A DNA stretch of 64,000 nt from Dyadobacter jiangsuensis (GTDB taxonomy: Bacteria > Bacteroidota > Bacteroidia > Cytophagales > Spirosomataceae), in NCBI RefSeq assembly GCF_003014695.1, contig NZ_PYAS01000014.1:124001-188000 (forward strand), written 5' to 3'. Positions 8,786 through 17,334 of the stretch are shown piece after piece; position 1 is the first letter of the stretch; each line of letters begins with the position of its first letter. The notes beneath the pieces were generated by a model. It was not told where the DNA came from. It saw nothing but the letters and a program-made list of their open reading frames with translations, and did no database searches. A program made the translations under genes and the position numbers.

Positions 8786-9663
8786 TCGATTACAACCCCA
8801 AAGAGTGGTTCCGTTACATTTTCTATTTCCAGAAGGCCGACACCGTCCGCAAACTCGCGCCGATGATCCTCACCATGGCGGCCTATTCGAGCGTTGTCGC
8901 ATACATTATTATTATACACCTCAAAATCACCGAGAACAACGACCTGAAAAACATCTCGCTCATGCACTCGCTGCTGGGTTTTGTGATTTCGATGCTGCTC
9001 GTGTTTCGGACCAACACCGCTTATGACCGCTGGTGGGAAGGCCGCAAGCAATGGGGCTCGCTCGTGAATGGCAGCCGTAACCTTGCTTTGAAACTAGCGG
9101 CGCTCATCGGCCCGGAGTATGTCGCGGAGCGCGAGTTTTTTACCAAGATGATCCCGAACTACGCATTCGCATTGAAAAACCATTTGCGGAATACTTACAT
9201 CTCGGAGGAGTTCGAGAACTCGCTCCTTTATAACAAATCCGCATTGATCGCAACCGATCACGTCCCGAACCAGATCGCCGCCGCATTGTTTGCCAAGGTG
9301 ATCGAGCTGCAACGAAAAGGCGCATTGCTGCCGGAGCACACCATTATATTAAATCACGAGCTCGAAGGCTTCACGAATATCTGCGGTGCCTGTGAGAGGA
9401 TCAAGAATACCCCTATCCCACTGTCTTACAGCTCATTTATCAAAAAATTCATCTTTATTTACTGCCTCACGCTACCGATCGGGTACGTGTTCAGCCTGCA
9501 TTTCCTCGTCATTCCGTTCGTGATGTTCGTGTTCTACATTCTCGCCAGCCTTGAAGTAATCGCCGAGGAAATTGAAGATCCGTTTGGCGACGATAGCAAC
9601 GATCTGCCTATGGAGCGGATCTGCAAAGGCATTCACACAACGACGCGCGCGCTGCTCAAGTAA
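8782..9663 (+). CDS. Bestrophin family chloride/anion channel
   Basis: A 293-residue bacterial bestrophin (formerly UPF0187), an inner-membrane pentameric ion channel. Membrane segments are visible near residues 27-48, 55-75, 215-235 and 240-260. Family motifs include LLVFRTNTAYDRWWEGRKQWG and the C-terminal EVIAEEIEDPFGDDSNDLP, the acidic cluster that binds calcium in animal bestrophins. Length is normal. It overlaps the exonuclease gene by four bases; I know no functional reason for this pairing. A hairpin follows the stop. Confidence 0.92.
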   Translation: MIDYNPKEWFRYIFYFQKADTVRKLAPMILTMAAYSSVVAYIIIIHLKITENNDLKNISLMHSLLGFVISMLLVFRTNTAYDRWWEGRKQWGSLVNGSRNLALKLAALIGPEYVAEREFFTKMIPNYAFALKNHLRNTYISEEFENSLLYNKSALIATDHVPNQIAAALFAKVIELQRKGALLPEHTIILNHELEGFTNICGACERIKNTPIPLSYSSFIKKFIFIYCLTLPIGYVFSLHFLVIPFVMFVFYILASLEVIAEEIEDPFGDDSNDLPMERICKGIHTTTRALLK

Positions 9664-9992
9664 CCCTGAAATCCCGGAATCATTAGAAAGTAGTTAGAAA
9701 CTGATTAAAATCTAAAATTTTTCCGGGATTTTCACAGGATCTCATTTTAAAGTGTTTTCTGCCCCTACCCATTTTTTTCATAAAAATCGGTTTCCCGCAA
9801 ATCCTGATTTTTACACTCTCTTTATTTTCGCTTAACATTAGCATCTAATAGCACCCTATTTTCGCAAAAAACTCAATTTTAGGAGTTATTAGAGCATTTG
9901 GCAATGCCTCTTTCTGTTGGTAATTTCAATTCAACCCCTCCCCGCTATGACGGTCCGGAAGGGTCGATTAATCAGAATAAACGATTACCAAC
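9664..9992. other. Intergenic region with an 11-bp hairpin
   Basis: 329 bases without a gene. AAATCCCGGAA (9669-9679) and TTCCGGGATTT (9721-9731) are perfectly complementary across a 41-base loop starting 5 bases after the bestrophin stop, so this may be its transcript end. The remainder, 9732-9992, is AT-rich leader of the small secreted protein, with no further ORF or clear promoter seen. Confidence 0.5.
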
Positions 9993-10406
9993 ATGAAAAA
10001 AGCCACATTTTTAATCGCCATATTATTTGTCGGATTACTCAACGTTGCAGCCAACGCGCAGTCGATCGTAGATCCGGGCATTTCGGTTTATAACTATAAG
10101 CATCCCAACAAGGCGGCACAAGCCAAAGCTGCCGGAAAGGATCAAAAAACGATACGCGTTGCAAACATGCGGACTATCGAGCGCTACGGTAAGTACCAGA
10201 CGAAGTATGCCAGCACAACGCCCAAGTATGCGCCGCGGCCTGCCGCCCTCGTGGTAACCCGCGAATACAAGCCGGAAGGAGTGGAAATCAATCCGCTCAC
10301 CTCGCCGAGAAATTACAAAACCCCCGCTATCAGTGTGACCAAGGACACGGCGCAAATGGCTGAATATTATAATAGTCCGGATAAGGTTTATCCGACGCAA
10401 GATTAA
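9993..10406 (+). CDS. Small secreted protein with NYK motifs, copy A
   Basis: A 137-residue protein I do not recognise as a named family. It has a signal peptide (KKATFLIAILFVGLLNVAANAQ, cleavage near residue 23), so it should be exported. Three blocks are shared with the next gene: DPGISVYNYKHPNKAA (27-42), TPKYAPR (76-82) and INPLTSPRNYKT (99-110). The first and third blocks resemble each other (Ser-x-x-Asn-Tyr-Lys), suggesting an internal repeat. The mature protein is basic and has no enzyme motif, Cys pair or lipobox. It is closed by its own strong terminator, so it is a separate unit from copy B. Confidence 0.8.
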   Translation: MKKATFLIAILFVGLLNVAANAQSIVDPGISVYNYKHPNKAAQAKAAGKDQKTIRVANMRTIERYGKYQTKYASTTPKYAPRPAALVVTREYKPEGVEINPLTSPRNYKTPAISVTKDTAQMAEYYNSPDKVYPTQD

Positions 10407-10423
10407 CCATTGTATAATTGCAG

Positions 10424-10455
10424 AAAACGCCGGCTTCGATGAGGCCGGCGTTTTT
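10424..10455 (+). terminator. Rho-independent terminator after small secreted protein A
   Basis: AACGCCGGC (10426-10434) pairs with GCCGGCGTT (10444-10452) around a 9-base loop, followed by TTTTT overlapping the stem end. It lies 18 bases after the stop. Confidence 0.92.
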
Positions 10456-10726
10456 ATTATTCCAAAATCGATCCAACTAAATATTAAAAAGTTCAAATTA
10501 AGGCAATTAGGAATTTTTTAGGCTTTTTTTGTCTGTTTTAAACCGACGATTTTTACGCCTTCAAAAAACTAAATTCTTTCCGATCAGAATGCTAACTCGC
10601 TGAAAAATAATTCTCTGCATGATTGAATTTTATAGTTCAATGTTTGAAATGGATAGGTATTGTAAAAAAGCTTGCAGGTAATTTTGAAAACAAGTCCTAA
10701 TAACCTGTTTCTTAATTAACCTTCTA
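10456..10726 (+). promoter_or_regulatory. AT-rich leader of small secreted protein B with a -7 box
   Basis: TAATTTTG (10679-10686) matches TAnnTTTG about 40 bases upstream of the start at 10727. The nearest TTG (10660-10662) is 16 bases away, slightly close for the -33 element. No ORF is seen in the rest of this AT-rich stretch. Confidence 0.4.
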
Positions 10727-11128
10727 ATGAATCCTAAACCACTCATTTTTGCAGCACTGCTCGCGTGTGCGGCGAGCCTGAATCACACAGCATGGTCGCA
10801 ACCGATTCGTATCTCCGACCCCGGCATTTCTACCCACAATTATAAGCATCCCAACAAAGCGGCGGCGGCGCCTAAGGCCAGGCTGGTTGTCGAATCCTCT
10901 GCTCCGGCGCTCGCCGCCCGCTTTGCTACATTGAATGTCGGCCGCCCCGAGCACGACCCGACGCCCAAATATGCGCCGCGCGAAGTGCGGTTCGTGATCT
11001 TCACGCGCCAGCGTACCCAGCGGAACGCCATCAACCCGCTCATCTCGACCCGCAACTACAAAACGGGCAATGGTGTGCATACAATCAAGCCCGTTCCCGA
11101 AGAAGAATGGATCTGCGGTACGATGTAA
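10727..11128 (+). CDS. Small secreted protein with NYK motifs, copy B
   Basis: A 133-residue paralogue of the gene at 9993. The signal peptide is MNPKPLIFAALLACAAS with cleavage probably near TAWSQ (residue 25). The shared blocks are DPGISTHNYKHPNKAA (31-46), TPKYAPR (79-85) and INPLISTRNYKT (102-113). Outside these blocks the two proteins have diverged: copy B has an Ala-rich stretch at 45-50 and a different C-terminus. Blocks and spacing are kept, so both genes appear to be under selection. Function is unknown; an envelope or surface role is a guess from export alone. It has its own leader and terminator. Confidence 0.8.
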   Translation: MNPKPLIFAALLACAASLNHTAWSQPIRISDPGISTHNYKHPNKAAAAPKARLVVESSAPALAARFATLNVGRPEHDPTPKYAPREVRFVIFTRQRTQRNAINPLISTRNYKTGNGVHTIKPVPEEEWICGTM

Positions 11129-11152
11129 TTATAACAAATGCTACCCATTGCC

Positions 11153-11178
11153 AGCCGGTGCCCAATGCACCGGCTTTT
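11153..11178 (+). terminator. Rho-independent terminator after small secreted protein B
   Basis: AGCCGGTGC (11153-11161) and GCACCGGCT (11167-11175) form a 9-bp stem with a 5-base loop, followed by TTT. Confidence 0.85.
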
Positions 11179-11295
11179 CCCGTTGAAAGTGGTTTAACCG
11201 GGAAAATTTATGACGATACCAAGCGCGTCTCCTATTTAATTAATTTTTAACCCCCTGGCTTTGTAGCCAATATTTGAATTTCATAATTTCAGCTC

Positions 11296-12207
11296 ATGAT
11301 ACCGAATGAGACCGTAGCGCATTTTTACCAGACGCACCCGGCTGCGAAAGGGCTAAAAGGTCCGGATAAAACGACCGGGGATGAAGGTCATTTCAACGTC
11401 TTCTCCCGCGTGTTCTGCAACAAGTACACTTCCTATGCGAGAAGGGATTTCTACAAGATCTCGCTCATCCTCGGAAAGGGGAAAATTACCTACGGCAACC
11501 AGGAGATCGAGATCAACCGCAATGCACTGGTTTTCTTCAACCGCAATGTGCCCTATTCCTGGCAGGCGTTGTCGGAAGAGCAATCGGGCTACTTCTGTTT
11601 GTTTACCGACCAGTTTTTGAGTACGATCAACCGTTCGGCGACGGTTTCCAACTGCCCGATCCTGCGCACCGACTCCATTCCCGTATATTTCATCAATGAA
11701 GAACAGCAGGAATACCTGCTCAGTATCTTCGGTAAAATGCAAGCCGATATTGAATCGAACTATGTGCACAAGTACGATCTCATGCGCAACTACGTGAATG
11801 TGCTCGCGCACGAGGCCATGAAAATGCAGCCTTCGGAAGTAAGCGATGTGCATGTGAATGGTTCGGCTAAGCTATCCTCGCAATTCCACGAGCTGCTCGA
11901 ACGCCAGTTCCCGATCGAATCCCCTGAGCATAAGCTCAAACTGAAAACCGCCAAAGACTACGCCACCAGGCTCGGCGTGCATGTAAACCACCTCAACCGG
12001 GCACTGAAAGAAATCACCGGAAAAACTACCACCGAACATATTATCGACCGCGTCCTGGCGCAATCCAAGGTAATGCTGCGGCATTCCAACTGGAGCGTCG
12101 CCGAAATCGCGTTCTGCCTCGGTTTTGAGTATCCTGCCTATTTCAACAACCTTTTCAAGAAACAAATCGGCACTACCCCCAAATCCTACCGCGTGCACGA
12201 ACGCTAG
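11296..12207 (+). CDS. AraC family transcriptional regulator
   Basis: A 303-residue regulator. The N-terminal half is a cupin-like sensor domain (around YKISLILGKGKITYGNQEIEI). The C-terminal ~100 residues hold the double helix-turn-helix, with TAKDYATRLGVHVNHLNRALKEIT and the second half SVAEIAFCLGFEYPAYFNNLFKKQIGTTPKSYR, the diagnostic AraC signature. The ligand is unknown. It lies directly upstream of the tripartite efflux set at 12356-18471 in the same direction, so it is a candidate regulator of that pump. A 9-bp dyad around the likely tolC promoter could be a binding site. Confidence 0.92.
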   Translation: MIPNETVAHFYQTHPAAKGLKGPDKTTGDEGHFNVFSRVFCNKYTSYARRDFYKISLILGKGKITYGNQEIEINRNALVFFNRNVPYSWQALSEEQSGYFCLFTDQFLSTINRSATVSNCPILRTDSIPVYFINEEQQEYLLSIFGKMQADIESNYVHKYDLMRNYVNVLAHEAMKMQPSEVSDVHVNGSAKLSSQFHELLERQFPIESPEHKLKLKTAKDYATRLGVHVNHLNRALKEITGKTTTEHIIDRVLAQSKVMLRHSNWSVAEIAFCLGFEYPAYFNNLFKKQIGTTPKSYRVHER

Positions 12208-12250
12208 GGATGTTTGAATTTTATAAGATATTGTTTGAAAGTAATAAACA

Positions 12251-12292
12251 TTGCCACAGGACGTCGGATTACCTTTGCGAAGCAATCCGACG
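12251..12292 (+). promoter_or_regulatory. Candidate efflux promoter overlapped by a 9-bp dyad
   Basis: TACCTTTG (12270-12277) matches the -7 box, with TTG at 12251-12253 sixteen bases upstream. CGTCGGATT (12262-12270) and AATCCGACG (12284-12292) form a perfect inverted repeat spaced 13 bases that brackets the -7 box, as an operator would. A transcript hairpin is an alternative reading, but no T-run follows. Confidence 0.5.
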
Positions 12293-12355
12293 GGCTTGGC
12301 AGCCAATCTATTGACCCCACACACTCGCCCCGGTTCAGTTGCCATATAATTTTGA

Positions 12356-13753
12356 ATGCAAATGACATCGAAGAAGTATTTCCCCTCCCTGCTGCTGACC
12401 CTCTCGCTGGTCGGAGCCGGTGAAAAACTGAGTGCCCAAACGCTTACATTGCAACAAGCCGTAGAAACGGCAGTCTCCAACTACGGAAGCATCAAAGCCA
12501 AGAACAACTACCTCAGCGCTTCCAAAGCGACGGTCCTTCAAAGCAAGAAAGAATACCTTCCCAATCTCAACCTGTCGGCCCAACAGGATTATGGTACGAT
12601 CAATGGTCAGAACGGCCCATTGTACGGCCTTGGGCTTTCGGTAGCATCGTCGGGGCTGCCGCTGCCGCATCAAAACTGGAATTCGGCATTCGGAGCATTG
12701 TACCTGACGAACGTCAACTGGGATTTCTTCGCATTCGGCCGCGCCCGAGAGCGTATCAACGTAGCGCAGCAGGCCGTGAACCGCGACCGTGCCGACCTGG
12801 AACAGGAGCAATTTCAACACAGCGTACGCGTAGCGGCCGCTTACCTGAACCTCCTGGCTGCCCAGCGCCTGATACGTTCCTGGGAAAACAACCTGGAACG
12901 TGCGAATGCATTGAAGACCGTCGTGGTTACCCGCGCCAAAAACGGTTTGATACCCGGTGTGGACTCCTCGCTGGCCAATGCGGAAGTGTCCAATGCGAAG
13001 ATCAGCATTACCCAGGCAAGGGATTTTGAACAGGAACAAGCCAATACACTGGCGAAGCTGATGGGTATTACCGACCAGCGTTTCCAGCTCGACACCATGC
13101 TCCTCGCCCGCATGCCTCGCGCGATCGCCGATTCGGCCGGCAAGACCGAGAACCACCCGCTTTTGAAATTTTACGCCAACCGCATTGCCGTCAGCGAGCA
13201 GCAGGCCAAATACTTCCACACCCTCGGCATGCCGACATTCTCGCTATTCGGGGTCTTTCAGGGACGCGGCGCAGGCTTCTCATCGACCTACGCAACCGAC
13301 CAGACGGCTTACACGCATAACTATTTCGAAGGTATCAAGCCCGTCAGGGCCAACTACCTGCTCGGTATCGGCGCTACCTGGAACATGACCAGCGTCTTGC
13401 GCATCCGGCAACAGGTGATGTCGCAGAAGTTTGTTTCCAATGCATTGAAAGAAGAATACGACCTGGCAGATCAACAGCTGAAAAACCAGCTCATTCTTTC
13501 GGAAACGAAGATCAGCAATGCGATAGCCAATTACCGGGAGGCTCCGGTGCAGGTACAATCCGCTTCGGACGCCTATTTGCAGAAAAGTGTTTTGTACAAA
13601 AACGGCCTGAGCAACATCGTGGACATGACGCAGGCGCTCTACGTCCTCAACCGCGCCGAAACCAGCCGCGACATCGCCGCGACGAATATCTGGCAGGCGG
13701 TGCTGCTCAAAGCAGCGGCAAGTGGCGATATCGGTACGTTTCTAAACCAATAG
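12356..13753 (+). CDS. TolC family outer-membrane efflux protein
   Basis: A 465-residue outer-membrane channel of the TolC/OEP family. The signal peptide is about residues 1-28 (cleavage after KLSAQ). The mature part contains the two repeated helical OEP halves; the first begins LTLQQAVETAVSNYGSIKAKNN and the second includes NHPLLKFYANRIAVSEQQAKYF, with long helices and short beta segments typical of the trimeric barrel-tunnel. It forms the exit duct for the RND pump encoded next. The efflux genes run outer-membrane factor, RND, adaptor, which reverses the common adaptor-first order. 296 bases of unusual repeats separate it from the RND gene. Confidence 0.93.
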   Translation: MQMTSKKYFPSLLLTLSLVGAGEKLSAQTLTLQQAVETAVSNYGSIKAKNNYLSASKATVLQSKKEYLPNLNLSAQQDYGTINGQNGPLYGLGLSVASSGLPLPHQNWNSAFGALYLTNVNWDFFAFGRARERINVAQQAVNRDRADLEQEQFQHSVRVAAAYLNLLAAQRLIRSWENNLERANALKTVVVTRAKNGLIPGVDSSLANAEVSNAKISITQARDFEQEQANTLAKLMGITDQRFQLDTMLLARMPRAIADSAGKTENHPLLKFYANRIAVSEQQAKYFHTLGMPTFSLFGVFQGRGAGFSSTYATDQTAYTHNYFEGIKPVRANYLLGIGATWNMTSVLRIRQQVMSQKFVSNALKEEYDLADQQLKNQLILSETKISNAIANYREAPVQVQSASDAYLQKSVLYKNGLSNIVDMTQALYVLNRAETSRDIAATNIWQAVLLKAAASGDIGTFLNQ

Positions 13754-13780
13754 CCTCGTCAACAAGGTGAGGTTGAAAAT

Positions 13781-14010
13781 GGTCAGGAGTTGTCGGTTAT
13801 AGTCAGGTTTAGTCAAGTATTGTCAGAAGTGGTCAGGTTTAGTCAAGTATTGTCATTGGTTCTTCTCGCTATACGAACGGTTTTCCATTTCTCTCCCTCA
13901 CTATATTCTACAAATGACCAAATATGACAATACCTGACCACACCTGACTACCAATGACAACTCCTGACCAAGCCCTGACTACCAATGACAACACCTGACC
14001 ATATCGGTCA
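13781..14010. repeat. Inverted arrays of a 10-bp GTCA-containing repeat
   Basis: The left array has eight consecutive 10-bp units of form nGTCAnnnnn, with GTCA (once GTCG) at 13782, 13792, 13802, 13812, 13822, 13832, 13842 and 13852. After a 60-base spacer the inverted form TGAC recurs at 13915, 13925, 13935, 13945, 13955, 13965, 13976, 13986 and 13996, again every 10 bp with one 11-bp step. The reverse complement of the right array nearly repeats the left, for example GGTCAGGAGTTGTC. The arms could pair in DNA or RNA. It fills the gap between tolC and the RND gene, ending about 40 bases before the RND start. Confidence 0.9.
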
Positions 14011-14049
14011 CCAATAAAGTAGTACCGTTACAATTTACATTTTCGTAAC

Positions 14050-17000
14050 ATGGATTTAATACGTTTTGCATTACGTAAACCGATCACCATCATGGTGATA
14101 GTAGCCGGTTTATTCTTTTTCGGTATCGATGCGGTGCGGAAGATCAAGGTCGATATTTTCCCGAAACTCGATTTGCCGGTGATGTACATCGCGCACCCGT
14201 TCGGGGGCTACACGCCCGACCAGATGGAGACCTTTTTTGCCAAGCAATACATCAACATACTTCTCTATGTAAACGGGATCAAAAGCATAGAGACGAAGAA
14301 CATCCAGGGCCTTACCCTGATGAAGGTGAACTTCTACCCCGGTACCAACATGGCGCAGGCTTCGGCGGAGCTGAGCGCATTTACCAACCGTGCGCAGGCC
14401 ATTTTCCCGCCGGGCTCTAACCCGCCGTTCATTATCCGCTTCGATGCGTCGACGCTGCCGGTGGGCCAGTTGGTATTAAGCTCCGAAAAGCGCAGCAACA
14501 ACGAACTGCTCGACCTCGCGAACGTGTACGTGCGCTCGACGTTTACCTCGATCCCCGGTCTGGTTTCGGCGCCCCCGTTCGGTGGTAATATCCGCACCGT
14601 GGTGATCAAAGCCGATCCTGAGCTCCTTCGTGCGCATAACCTCACACCGGATCAGCTGGTGGAAGCATTGCGCGTGAACAACCAGACAGCACCCTCCGGA
14701 AACGTGCGCATCGGCGATAAAAACTACATTACCCCTACCAACACGACCATTCATACTGTAAAGGAATTTGAAAACATTCCCCTCTTCAAAGGCGGCGTGC
14801 AGAACCTCTACCTGCGCGATGTAGCGACCGTGGAAGATGGTGCCGACATTACTTCGGGCTACGGATTGGTAAACGGCAAGCGTTCGGTGTACCTGAGCAT
14901 TGCCAAAAGCGCCGACGCCTCGACCTGGGAAGTGGTTCAAAACCTGAAAAAAGCCATTCCTCGCATTCAGAGCACATTACCTGAGGATGTGAAGGTGAGC
15001 TACGAGTTCGACCAGTCTACCTATGTGATGAATTCCGTGATGAGCTTGCTCACGGAAGGCGCCATCGGCGCGATCCTAACAGGGCTCATGGTACTGCTCT
15101 TTCTGGGCGATGCCCGCGGGGCGTTGATCGTGATCCTGACCATCCCAACCTCTATTATCTCCGGCGTTTTGTTCCTGAATTTGTTCGGACAGACGATTAA
15201 TATCATGACATTGAGCGGTTTGGCGCTCGCTATTGGTATCCTGGTGGATGAGAGTACAGTGACGATCGAAAACATTCACCAGCATTTTGATATGGGTAAA
15301 CCCAAGGCACTTGCTATTTGGGATGCCTGTAAGGAGATCGCATTTCCTAAGTTGCTGATTCTCTTCTGTATCCTTGCCGTATTTGCCCCCGCATTTACCA
15401 TGGGCGGTATTCCGGGGTCGTTGTTCCTGCCGCTGGCGCTGGCGATCGGTTTCAGTATGATCGTTTCGTACTTCCTGGCACAAACGTTCGTACCGGTGAT
15501 GGCTAACTGGATCATGAAAGTGAAACACCACCAGAAAGCCGACGGCTCGCCCATGACCGATGCCGAAGAGTTTGCCGCATCCGGCCTCAGCAAAGACCCT
15601 GAATCCCAAAAAGAAGCATTGATCCACCGTGCCGACTTCAACCAAGATGGCAAAATAAGCCCGTTCGAACGCATCCGGGCACGTTTCATGCGCTTCATTA
15701 ACCGCGTAATGCCTTTCCGCAAACCCATCGTGGCGGCATACCTGATCATCACTACGGCATTAGCAGCATTGTTGTTGAGTAATATTGGAAAGGATGTTTT
15801 GCCCAAGGTAAATGGCAGCCAGTTCCAGGTGCGCCTGCGTGCTCCCGAGGGTACGCGTATGGAGCGCACGGAGGAGAAAACGCTGAAAACGATCGATATT
15901 ATCAAGAAAATCGTGGGGCCACAAAATGTGTCGGTAACCTCGGCATATGTGGGCCAGCACCCGTCTTTATTCTCGGTAAACCCTATTTACCTGTTCATGG
16001 CGGGGCCGCAGGAAGCCGTTTTGCAGGTGGGTTTGCATGAAGAATTCCACACGAATCTGGATGAGCTGAAAGAAAAGATCCGCCGGGAAGTAAGGCAAGC
16101 GATCCCGGACCTGACCATGTCTTTCGAACCGATTGAACTCACCGACAAGATCCTCAGCCAGGGCTCCCCTACGCCGATTGAAGTAAGAATGTCGGGACGC
16201 AGCAAGAAGCTCAACGAAGAATATGCGCAGAAGGTAATCGCCAAATTGAAGGAAATCAGCTATTTGCGTGATATTCAATTGGGGCAATCCAACAAATATC
16301 CGGCCATTAAAATCGAAGTCGATCGCATGCGCGCAGCGCAACTGGGCGTGGATATGAATGATGTATCAAGATCGCTGATAGCGTCGACGTCTTCCTCCCG
16401 CTATACCGACAAGAATATCTGGGTTGATGAAAAAGGCGGTTTCAGCTACGCGGTGCAGGTGCAAATCCCGGAAAGCAAAATGAACAGCGTCCAGGAAATG
16501 AGTGAAATCCCCCTGCTTCGCAACAGCAACCGTCCGGTACTCGGCGATATCGCAACCATTACACCTGATACCACTTACGGTGAGAACGACAACCTCGGTG
16601 CCATGCCGGTGCTTTCGGTAACCGCCAATTTGAACAATACCGACCTCGGCGTGGCGCAGGCCGATGTGAGAAAAGCATTAGCTTCCCTCGGTGAACTCCC
16701 GCGCGGGCTGACCGTAGAGTTGGTGGGTTTGAGCCAGACATTGACTGACACGCTGGACAGCCTCCAGAACGGTCTGGTGGTAGCCATTGTGGTGATCTTC
16801 CTCATGCTGGCGGCTAACTTCCAGTCGTTTAAAGTATCGGCGATCGTTCTGGCGACTGTTCCGGCCGTAATCCTCGGCTCGCTGGCATTGCTGATGGTAA
16901 CCGGCTCCACATTGAACCTTCAAAGCTATATGGGCATTATCATGTCCGTGGGGGTATCGATTTCGAATGCCGTGCTTTTGATTACCAATGCCGAACAGCT

Positions 17001-17310
17001 GCGGAAGCACAGCGGCAATGCCATCGAAGCCGCTAAGGAATCGGCGGGCCTCCGCCTCCGCCCTATCGTGATGACCGCCGTAGCGATGGTGGTAGGGATG
17101 ATCCCGATGGCGAGCGGGCTTGGCGAAGCAGGTGACCAATCCTCACCATTAGGCCGTGCCGTTATCGGCGGGCTGATCGCCTCGACTTTTGCAGCATTGT
17201 TCATTCTCCCGCTCGTATTCGCGTGGGGACAGGGCAAGGCATCGACGCAAAGCGTTTCCCTCGACCCCGAGGATGAAGAAAGCAAGTATTATGTTCCAAT
17301 GACCCGTTAA
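14050..17310 (+). CDS. RND efflux transporter permease subunit
   Basis: A 1086-residue AcrB/HAE1-type proton-driven pump with twelve membrane segments and two large periplasmic loops. The first membrane helix is at about residues 10-28. The TM4 region reads TLSGLALAIGILVDESTVTIENI; VDE replaces the VDD proton-relay pair of AcrB. The TM10 region includes IIMSVGVSISNAVLLITNAEQL. The cytoplasmic linker between the two halves carries DFNQDGKISPFE (residues 529-540), which fits a canonical EF-hand calcium loop. The pump partners TolC (12356) and the adaptor (17335). Substrates cannot be told. The start at 14050 follows the repeat array. Confidence 0.95.
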   Translation: MDLIRFALRKPITIMVIVAGLFFFGIDAVRKIKVDIFPKLDLPVMYIAHPFGGYTPDQMETFFAKQYINILLYVNGIKSIETKNIQGLTLMKVNFYPGTNMAQASAELSAFTNRAQAIFPPGSNPPFIIRFDASTLPVGQLVLSSEKRSNNELLDLANVYVRSTFTSIPGLVSAPPFGGNIRTVVIKADPELLRAHNLTPDQLVEALRVNNQTAPSGNVRIGDKNYITPTNTTIHTVKEFENIPLFKGGVQNLYLRDVATVEDGADITSGYGLVNGKRSVYLSIAKSADASTWEVVQNLKKAIPRIQSTLPEDVKVSYEFDQSTYVMNSVMSLLTEGAIGAILTGLMVLLFLGDARGALIVILTIPTSIISGVLFLNLFGQTINIMTLSGLALAIGILVDESTVTIENIHQHFDMGKPKALAIWDACKEIAFPKLLILFCILAVFAPAFTMGGIPGSLFLPLALAIGFSMIVSYFLAQTFVPVMANWIMKVKHHQKADGSPMTDAEEFAASGLSKDPESQKEALIHRADFNQDGKISPFERIRARFMRFINRVMPFRKPIVAAYLIITTALAALLLSNIGKDVLPKVNGSQFQVRLRAPEGTRMERTEEKTLKTIDIIKKIVGPQNVSVTSAYVGQHPSLFSVNPIYLFMAGPQEAVLQVGLHEEFHTNLDELKEKIRREVRQAIPDLTMSFEPIELTDKILSQGSPTPIEVRMSGRSKKLNEEYAQKVIAKLKEISYLRDIQLGQSNKYPAIKIEVDRMRAAQLGVDMNDVSRSLIASTSSSRYTDKNIWVDEKGGFSYAVQVQIPESKMNSVQEMSEIPLLRNSNRPVLGDIATITPDTTYGENDNLGAMPVLSVTANLNNTDLGVAQADVRKALASLGELPRGLTVELVGLSQTLTDTLDSLQNGLVVAIVVIFLMLAANFQSFKVSAIVLATVPAVILGSLALLMVTGSTLNLQSYMGIIMSVGVSISNAVLLITNAEQLRKHSGNAIEAAKESAGLRLRPIVMTAVAMVVGMIPMASGLGEAGDQSSPLGRAVIGGLIASTFAALFILPLVFAWGQGKASTQSVSLDPEDEESKYYVPMTR

Positions 17311-17334
17311 TCACAACATCGAACCTATCCGACT

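Noticed and set aside
12335..13219. 294-codon minus-strand frame opposite the TolC gene
   Set aside because: It mirrors TolC codons, has low-complexity composition and no motif.
13781..14010. CRISPR array
   Set aside because: The units are 10 bp with no unique spacers and invert halfway; no cas genes are nearby.
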